A stretch of 6,805 nucleotides of DNA from an uncultured Sphingomonadales bacterium (GTDB lineage: Bacteria; Pseudomonadota; Alphaproteobacteria; Sphingomonadales; Sphingomonadaceae). A model generated the notes under the pieces. The model was not told the origin of the DNA, made no database searches, and was given only the letters and a program-made list of their open reading frames with translations. Shown one piece after another: positions 1-6,805 of the stretch. Position 1 is the first letter of the stretch; every line of letters starts with the position of its first letter. The translations under genes and the position numbers were made by a program. The stretch lies in the NCBI GenBank assembly GCA_903958285.1, contig CAJBSR010000281.1, forward strand, positions 1 through 6,805, in the 5' to 3' direction.

Positions 1-65
1 CGAAGGGTTGCTTTTCTTTTGTGTCTCGGTGACCATTAAAGGACAGCCCTTCGACAAGCTCAGGG
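1..65. repeat. Inverted pair of REP-like palindromic repeats, left copy truncated
   Basis: Bases 47-65 read CCCTTCGACAAGCTCAGGG, an imperfect palindrome with CCCT/AGGG ends. It matches a class of short interspersed palindromic repeat that I recall as common in sphingomonads and other GC-rich proteobacteria. Bases 1-7 (CGAAGGG) are the reverse complement of 47-53. This is what remains if a second, inverted copy is cut by the window edge. The pair is separated by about 39 bases, so transcripts reading through from ligI could form a long stem-loop, and bases 8-9 and 45-46 extend the visible stem with one wobble pair. It lies just downstream of the ligI stop codon, so it may protect the 3' end of the mRNA or end transcription. 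The repeat identity is from memory; the inverted arrangement is seen directly. Confidence 0.6.
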
Positions 66-99
66 TAAGCGGTTTAGGGGCCGACCTAACTGAGTAATT

Positions 100-2040
<1,941 letters not shown>

Positions 2041-2048
<8 letters not shown>

Positions 2049-2715
2049 ATTTCAGGCCCATTTGGGCGAGCTTTTCGCGCATCTTGTACATGTCGAGGCC
2101 AAGCTCGCCCGCGCCCAAACGTGCGCGCTTGTCGGCTTCATTGGCTTCGCGCGCTTTGGCGGCCTTGGCCACTTCGGCAGCCTTTTCACGCGGGACGACG
2201 ACCACGCCGTCGTCATCGGCGACGATCACGTCGCCCGGGTTGATCGCAGCGGCGGCACAGATGACGGGCACGTTGACGGAGCCGAGCGATGCTTTGATCG
2301 TTCCTTGGGCGAAGACAGCCTTGGACCAGACGGGGAAGTTCATCTCCGTCAGGTCGCGAACATCGCGTATACCGGCATTGATGATCAGGCCCTTGCACCC
2401 GCGCGCCTGTGCGGAGGTGGCGAGTAGATCGCCAAAATAACCGTCTTCGCAAGGGCTGGTCGGTGCGATGACGAGGATGTCGCCGGCCCTCAACTGCTCG
2501 ATGGCGACGTGCACCATCCAATTGTCGCCGGGAGGGGCGGAGATCGTGACGGCAGAACCGGCGATGCGGGCGCCAGCATAGATGGGGCGCATATAGCTGG
2601 CCAACAGGCCCGTACGGCCTTGTGCTTCATGAACGGTGGAGACGCCGCAGCTTTCCAGATCGGCGATCACCGCCGGGTCTGCGCGTTCGATATTCTGGAC
2701 GACGATACCGGTCAT
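2041..2715 (-). CDS. ligK: 4-carboxy-4-hydroxy-2-oxoadipate aldolase LigK
   Basis: This class II (metal-dependent) aldolase of the RraA-like/HMG-CHA aldolase family cleaves 4-carboxy-4-hydroxy-2-oxoadipate into pyruvate and oxaloacetate, the last step of the pathway. Family members also decarboxylate oxaloacetate, so the product may be mainly two pyruvates plus CO2. At 224 residues it is the usual size. The N-terminus VVQNIERAD is typical. The catalytic signature runs from Gly95 ([18 protein letters not shown]) to Arg117-Asp118 (AGIRDVRDL), matching the Arg-Asp pair that polarises substrate and positions the divalent metal in Pseudomonas HMG/CHA aldolase. The later [14 protein letters not shown] block (162-175) is also characteristic. 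An AAGGAG ribosome binding site at 2722-2727 sits seven bases from the ATG, the best in the operon, fitting its place as first gene. Transcription probably starts in the divergent region shared with the LysR regulator. Confidence 0.96.
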
Positions 2716-2816
2716 GACGGGCTCCTTTTAGGGTCTTTTAACAGTGCTAGCGACTGCGCCTGCAAACCATAATTGGAACTGGCAAGCGGGTATAAGAATT
2801 TGCTAAGACCGTAATC
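2716..2816. promoter_or_regulatory. Divergent promoter/operator region between ligK and the LysR regulator
   Basis: These 101 bases separate two divergent genes and are more AT-rich than the flanking coding sequence, the usual place for a LysR-type operator. TTGGAACTGGCAA at 2773-2785 fits the loose T-N11-A LysR box with TTG/CAA arms, and CCATAATTGG at 2767-2776 is a CCA-N4-TGG palindrome next to it. TATAAG at 2791-2796 could be the -10 of the regulator gene, 20 bases before its ATG, but no good -35 lies at 16-18 bases. For ligK, TTGCAG and GTTAAA (minus strand, 17 bases apart, roughly 2731-2759) are a weak promoter candidate. That the regulator binds here is inferred from the family; the individual boxes are tentative. 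Confidence 0.5.
2788..2796 (-). promoter_or_regulatory. Candidate operator or -10 motif CTTATACCC upstream of ligK
   Basis: On the minus strand this reads CTTATACCC, 72 bases before the ligK ATG. The same nine bases, in the same orientation relative to the downstream operon, occur at 3988-3996 before the dehydrogenase-ligJAB operon. Here the motif also overlaps the TATAAG that could be the -10 of the regulator gene, so a protein bound to it could repress the regulator while acting on ligK. Only the sharing is seen; the function is inferred. Confidence 0.35.
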
Positions 2817-3977
2817 ATGGTCCTTTGGCAACTTAATCTACGCCATATACGTGCAGCGGCAGAAATCTGCGCACGCGGCAGTGTGAGCCGTGCCGCGGCC
2901 GCCGTCAGTCTGACGCAACCGGCTGTGACGCAGGGGATTGCGCGTCTGGAGCAATTGCTCGCCCAGCCGCTGTTTGAACGCACGCCCGAGGGAATGGACC
3001 CGCTGCCCGCCGCGCGGACTTTTGCTGAGCGGATCACGGTCGCGTTGGAGCATATTGCCAGCCCACGTGTGACGATGGCGCAACTGCGCGCCCTCATCGC
3101 CTTTGCCGATGCGGGCAGTTATGCCGGGGCAAGCGCAGCGTCGGGCTTGTCGCAGCCTTCGCTGCATCGGGCGATCAATGATTTGTCGGTGGCGCTTAAG
3201 CGGACTTTGCTGGAGCGACGCGGGAAGGGGGTTGCCCTCACGGATGCCGGTCGGCGCACGACGCGTGCCTTCCGCTTGGCGCGTGCTGAACTGGAAGCAG
3301 GCTTGGCGGAACTGGAAGGCCTGAAAGGCCGGGAGACCGGTCGCATCATCGTTGGGGCCATGCCTTTGTCCCGCGCAAGGCTGCTTCCAGCGGCAGCCGC
3401 GGCCTTTTACGCCAAACATCCTGAGGTCGCGCTCTCCATTGTTGAGGGGTCCTATCTCGAACTGGTCGAGCCTCTGCGCGATGGGGAAATAGATCTGATG
3501 ATTGGAGCCTTGCGGGAAGCCGCGTCTGGGCCAGATCTGGCTCAAGTGCAGCTGTTTCGCGACCAGCCAGTCATCATCGGTCGCAAAGGACATCCACTAT
3601 CCCGCAAAATTGCCGATAGCCGGGACGGGCAGGCGCTGCCTTTCCTCGCCGATTATCCCTGGATCGTGGCTGGGCCGGGCACGCCGTTGCGAGCGCAATG
3701 GGAAATCATGTTCCGAAGCGGCGGCATTGAGCCGCCTGTTGTGCCGATTGAGTGCGGGTCGGTCATCACCATCCGCGAAATTTTGACCAAGTCGGACTTC
3801 CTCACCTTGTTGTCGCCAGATCAGGTTTCGGTTGAGTTGGAGGCGGGTTGGCTTGAACTTCTCCATGCGGCCCCTGCGGGCCTTGTTCGCAACATTGGCG
3901 TGACGACCAGGGCCAATTGGCGGCCCACTTTGCTGCAACAGGCGTTCGTCGACGAACTGCACGCTCAGGCATCATAA
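2817..3977 (+). CDS. ligR: LysR-type regulator with two N-terminal HTH domains, LigR-like
   Basis: This is a transcription factor of the LysR family, probably the pathway activator that responds to PCA or a related aromatic acid. At 386 residues it is about 80 longer than usual, because two winged-HTH domains stand in tandem. The first spans about 7-66 (GSVSRAAAAVSLTQPAVTQG then RLEQLLAQPLFER), the second about 86-145 (GSYAGASAASGLSQPSLHRA then LLERRGKGVALTDAGRR). A linker helix (about 150-170) and a periplasmic-binding-protein-like effector domain (about 174-384) follow. Both recognition helices keep the Q-P core. By hand alignment the two are only about one third identical, so the duplication is old. 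The ATG at 2817 lacks an obvious Shine-Dalgarno sequence, but the first HTH begins only six residues in, so a later start would cut it. It is divergent from ligK and lies between the two operons. The LysR call is firm; the name rests on context. Confidence 0.8.
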   Translation: MVLWQLNLRHIRAAAEICARGSVSRAAAAVSLTQPAVTQGIARLEQLLAQPLFERTPEGMDPLPAARTFAERITVALEHIASPRVTMAQLRALIAFADAGSYAGASAASGLSQPSLHRAINDLSVALKRTLLERRGKGVALTDAGRRTTRAFRLARAELEAGLAELEGLKGRETGRIIVGAMPLSRARLLPAAAAAFYAKHPEVALSIVEGSYLELVEPLRDGEIDLMIGALREAASGPDLAQVQLFRDQPVIIGRKGHPLSRKIADSRDGQALPFLADYPWIVAGPGTPLRAQWEIMFRSGGIEPPVVPIECGSVITIREILTKSDFLTLLSPDQVSVELEAGWLELLHAAPAGLVRNIGVTTRANWRPTLLQQAFVDELHAQAS

Positions 3978-3987
3978 TTCGCTTTTC

Positions 3988-3996
3988 CTTATACCC
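3988..3996 (+). promoter_or_regulatory. Second copy of the CTTATACCC motif, upstream of the dehydrogenase-ligJAB operon
   Basis: CTTATACCC lies in the short gap after the regulator stop codon, pointing toward the dehydrogenase-ligJAB operon, and matches 2788-2796 exactly over nine bases. A T two bases further upstream is also shared. It ends 42 bases before the preferred start at 4039. It could be a regulator half-site or simply a -10-like TATACC shared by two promoters; no convincing -35 precedes it. Confidence 0.35.
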
Positions 3997-4020
3997 TTTT
4001 CGTGCTTTTCGATGAGCGCC

Positions 4021-4038
4021 AAGGGCGGGCGATGCCCT
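4021..4038 (+). promoter_or_regulatory. Putative ribosome binding site that decides the dehydrogenase start, inside a small hairpin
   Basis: AAGGGCGGG at 4021-4029 ends nine bases before the ATG at 4039 and is the only purine-rich, Shine-Dalgarno-like run near any of the four in-frame ATGs (4012, 4039, 4051, 4063). AGGGC (4022-4026) can pair with GCCCT (4034-4038) around a seven-base loop, which would partly hide the site. If the gene really starts at 4012, this is coding sequence instead. Confidence 0.35.
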
Positions 4039-4890
4039 ATGACCGCGGCCATGTTGTCCAACATGTCCCTGATCGGCTTCGGAGAGGCCGGAAGCACCTT
4101 TGTCCGGGCGGGGGATTGGCCCGCACGCGTTTATGATGTGCAGACCGATGGCCCAGCGCGGGCGGATATGCTGGCGCGCTATGAGGACGCCGGCGTGAAG
4201 GGCGGTGAAACGGCCAAAGACGCCGTCTCGGGCGCGGACACCATTTTCAGTGTCGTGACGGCTGATCAGGCGCTTTTGGCAGCGCGCAATGCGGCAGAAG
4301 CCATCGCCAAAGATGCCTTCTTCTTCGATATGAACTCGGTCGCGCCCGACACGAAGCGGGCGGCAGCCGCCGTTATCGATGCGGCGGGCGGGCGTTATGT
4401 TGATGTGGCCGTCATGGCCCCTGTCAATCCCGCGCGGATGGCGGTGCCTCTGCTCGTTTCAGGACCTTATGCGGAACAGGGGGCAGCTTTGCTCTCGGAC
4501 GTAGGCTTCACCAAGGTTCGCGTTGTCGGGACCGAAGTTGGACGCGCGTCCACGATCAAGATGCTCCGCTCTGTGATCTTCAAGGGCATGGAAGCGCTGA
4601 CCGCCGAATGCGTCCTCGCCTGTGATCAGGCAGGTGTGCTGGATGAGGTGCTGGGGTCGTTGGGCGCGGAATGGCCCGCGCTGGCCGACTACCGGCTCGA
4701 TCGCATGATGGTGCATGGCGTGCGTCGTGCGGCAGAGATGGAAGAGTCGGCCAAGACACTCGAGGCGCTCGGCATCGAGCCGCTCATGACACGCGGGACG
4801 ATCGCGCGGCAGCGGCAGATCGGGTCGCTTGCCATCTCCCCCATTCCCGAAACGCTCGACGCAAAGCTGGAAAGGCTCAACACCCAATGA
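4039..4890 (+). CDS. NAD(P)-dependent 6-phosphogluconate dehydrogenase-like protein with DUF1932-type C-terminal domain
   Basis: This is a probable cytoplasmic oxidoreductase related to beta-hydroxyacid dehydrogenases, substrate unknown. From the start used here (283 residues), the Rossmann glycine motif GFGEAG is at 13-18, directly after the first beta strand (SLI). DMNSVAP (97-103) is the usual segment between the nucleotide and substrate sites. The all-helical C-terminal half begins with VGRASTIKMLRSVIFKGMEAL, whose Lys174 aligns with the catalytic lysine of the superfamily. I prefer 4039 because AAGGGCGGG precedes it; an ATG at 4012 adds nine atypical residues and has no binding site. The stop overlaps the ligJ ATG as ATGA, so it is co-transcribed and probably coupled with ligJ. 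No step from PCA to pyruvate and oxaloacetate needs this type of enzyme, since the one oxidation belongs to LigC of another family. It may act on a side product or a feeder compound. Confidence 0.85.
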   Translation: MTAAMLSNMSLIGFGEAGSTFVRAGDWPARVYDVQTDGPARADMLARYEDAGVKGGETAKDAVSGADTIFSVVTADQALLAARNAAEAIAKDAFFFDMNSVAPDTKRAAAAVIDAAGGRYVDVAVMAPVNPARMAVPLLVSGPYAEQGAALLSDVGFTKVRVVGTEVGRASTIKMLRSVIFKGMEALTAECVLACDQAGVLDEVLGSLGAEWPALADYRLDRMMVHGVRRAAEMEESAKTLEALGIEPLMTRGTIARQRQIGSLAISPIPETLDAKLERLNTQ

Positions 4891-5905
4891 CACTCATTAT
4901 CGACTGTCACGGCCATTATACGACGGCACCTGCCGCGCATAATGACTGGCGCGATCTGCAAAAGGCCGCGTTCAAAGCAGGGGAGGCAGCACCGGTCTAT
5001 CCCGCCATATCCGACGACGAGATTCGCGAGACACTGGAGAAGAACCAGATCCGCCTGCTGAAGGAACGTGGAGCCGACATCACGATCTTCTCCCCGCGTG
5101 CGTCCGCCATGGCGCCGCATGTGGGCGATGAGACCGTCGCCAAGCAATGGGCGCAGGTGAATAACGATCTGATCGCGCGGTGCGCCGAACTCTATCCCGA
5201 CATCTTCGTGCCGGTGTGCATGCTGCCGCAGTCCCCCGCCGCCGATATGCAGGGCTCGATTGCCGAACTTGAGCGTTGTGTCGACATGGGCTTCGTCGGC
5301 TGCAACCTGAACCCCGATCCCGGTGGCGGGCATTTCACGCACCCGCCACTCACGGACCGCTTCTGGTATCCGTTTTACGAAAAGATGGTCGAGCTGGACG
5401 TGCCGGCCATGATCCACGTGTCGGGCAGCTGTAATCCGGGCCTCCACGCGACCGGCGCCTATTACATTGCGGCGGACACAATCGCCTTCATGCAGCTGAT
5501 CGAGGGAGATCTGTTCAAGGACTTCCCGAGCCTGCGCTTCATCATTCCGCATGGCGGCGGTGCTGTGCCCTATCATTGGGGCCGGTATCGCGGGCTGGCG
5601 GACATGCTCAAGCAGCCGGACCTCTCGACGCATGTCATGAACAACGTGTTCTTCGACACTTGCGTCTATCACCAGCCGGGCGTGAACCTGCTGGCCGACG
5701 TGATCGACAATAAGAACATCTTGTTTGGTTCTGAAATGGTCGGTGCGGTGCGCGGGATCGACCCGACAACTGGCCACTACTTCGACGACACCAAGCGCTA
5801 TGTCGATGCGCTCGACATTTCCGACATCGAACGCCACGCCATCTTTGAGGGCAACGCTCGCCGCGTGTTCCCGCGTCTCGACAAAATGCTGAAGGAGAAG
5901 GGTCT

Positions 5906-5909
<4 letters not shown>
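4887..5909 (+). CDS. ligJ: 4-oxalomesaconate hydratase LigJ
   Basis: This zinc-dependent hydratase of the amidohydrolase superfamily (TIM barrel, cog2159/ACMSD-like) adds water to the tautomer made by LigU, giving 4-carboxy-4-hydroxy-2-oxoadipate for LigK. The 340 residues are one fewer than I recall for SYK-6 LigJ. The metal ligands are all present: His8 and His10 (DCHGHY), His177 (MIHVSGS) and Glu283 (FGSEMVG). His222 (IPHGGGA) matches the further active-site histidine, His223 of SYK-6. The frame stays open upstream to an ATG at 4671, but the family N-terminus MTLIIDCHGH places the true start at 4887, where the ATG overlaps the dehydrogenase stop by four bases. The ribosome binding site is weak (GGAAAGG about 12 bases away), consistent with coupling. 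The C-terminal stop overlaps the ligA ATG in the same ATGA manner. Confidence 0.96.

Positions 5910-6805
<896 letters not shown>

Noticed and set aside
2817..3080. The first HTH of the LysR protein as a separate small gene or an assembly duplication
   Set aside because: The frame is unbroken through both domains, and the copies differ at about two thirds of positions, so neither a recent duplication nor an assembly error explains them.
2838..3593. A 251-codon open frame on the minus strand opposite the LysR gene
   Set aside because: Its composition is Arg/Gln-rich with no domain, and the plus strand encodes a complete LysR protein.
3978..4011. A rho-independent terminator after the LysR gene
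   Set aside because: The gap is T-rich but has no GC-rich stem before the T runs, so I see no intrinsic terminator. Read-through from the regulator into the dehydrogenase operon remains possible.
4671..4886. A longer N-terminus for LigJ starting at 4671
   Set aside because: The added 72 residues are Arg/Ala/His-rich and overlap the dehydrogenase gene in another frame. LigJ proteins begin directly at the metal-binding DCHGH segment.
4689..5837. A 382-codon open frame on the minus strand opposite ligJ and the end of the dehydrogenase gene
   Set aside because: It is longer than ligJ but lies opposite genes with clear family motifs. The translation is rich in His, Arg and Val with no recognisable domain, as expected from the complement of GC-rich coding sequence.

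Overview
The window is a piece of a GC-rich alphaproteobacterial chromosome, most likely from a sphingomonad (Sphingobium, Novosphingobium, Sphingopyxis or a relative). The basis is the gene set and the close residue-by-residue match of its products to the protocatechuate (PCA) 4,5-cleavage 'lig' enzymes of Sphingobium sp. SYK-6 as I remember them. I could not run a search, so the genus is inference.

Layout, left to right. Positions 1-99 are non-coding and carry an inverted pair of a short palindromic repeat, the left copy cut by the window edge. On the minus strand, reading leftward from 2715, lies the operon ligK-ligU-ligI with overlapping genes. A 101-base divergent promoter region (2716-2816) separates it from a plus-strand LysR-type regulator (ligR-like, 2817-3977) that has two DNA-binding domains instead of one. 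A 61-base gap follows (34 bases if the next gene starts at 4012). Then comes a tightly packed plus-strand operon: an unassigned NAD(P)-dependent dehydrogenase of the 6-phosphogluconate dehydrogenase-like/DUF1932 type, ligJ, ligA and the first half of ligB, which runs off the right edge. There is no RNA gene, CRISPR array or insertion sequence, and no gene-free stretch over 300 bases.

How the genes work together. LigAB opens PCA between carbons 4 and 5 to 4-carboxy-2-hydroxymuconate-6-semialdehyde. LigC (not in the window, probably after ligB) oxidises this to 2-pyrone-4,6-dicarboxylate (PDC). LigI hydrolyses PDC to 4-oxalomesaconate, LigU tautomerises it, LigJ hydrates it to 4-carboxy-4-hydroxy-2-oxoadipate, and LigK splits that into pyruvate and oxaloacetate. 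The window therefore holds every step but LigC of a central pathway for lignin-derived aromatics such as vanillate.

The pathway itself is well described. The parts worth a second look are the double-HTH regulator, the dehydrogenase with no assigned step coupled to ligJ, a nine-base motif shared by the upstream regions of both operons, and the repeat pair at the left edge.
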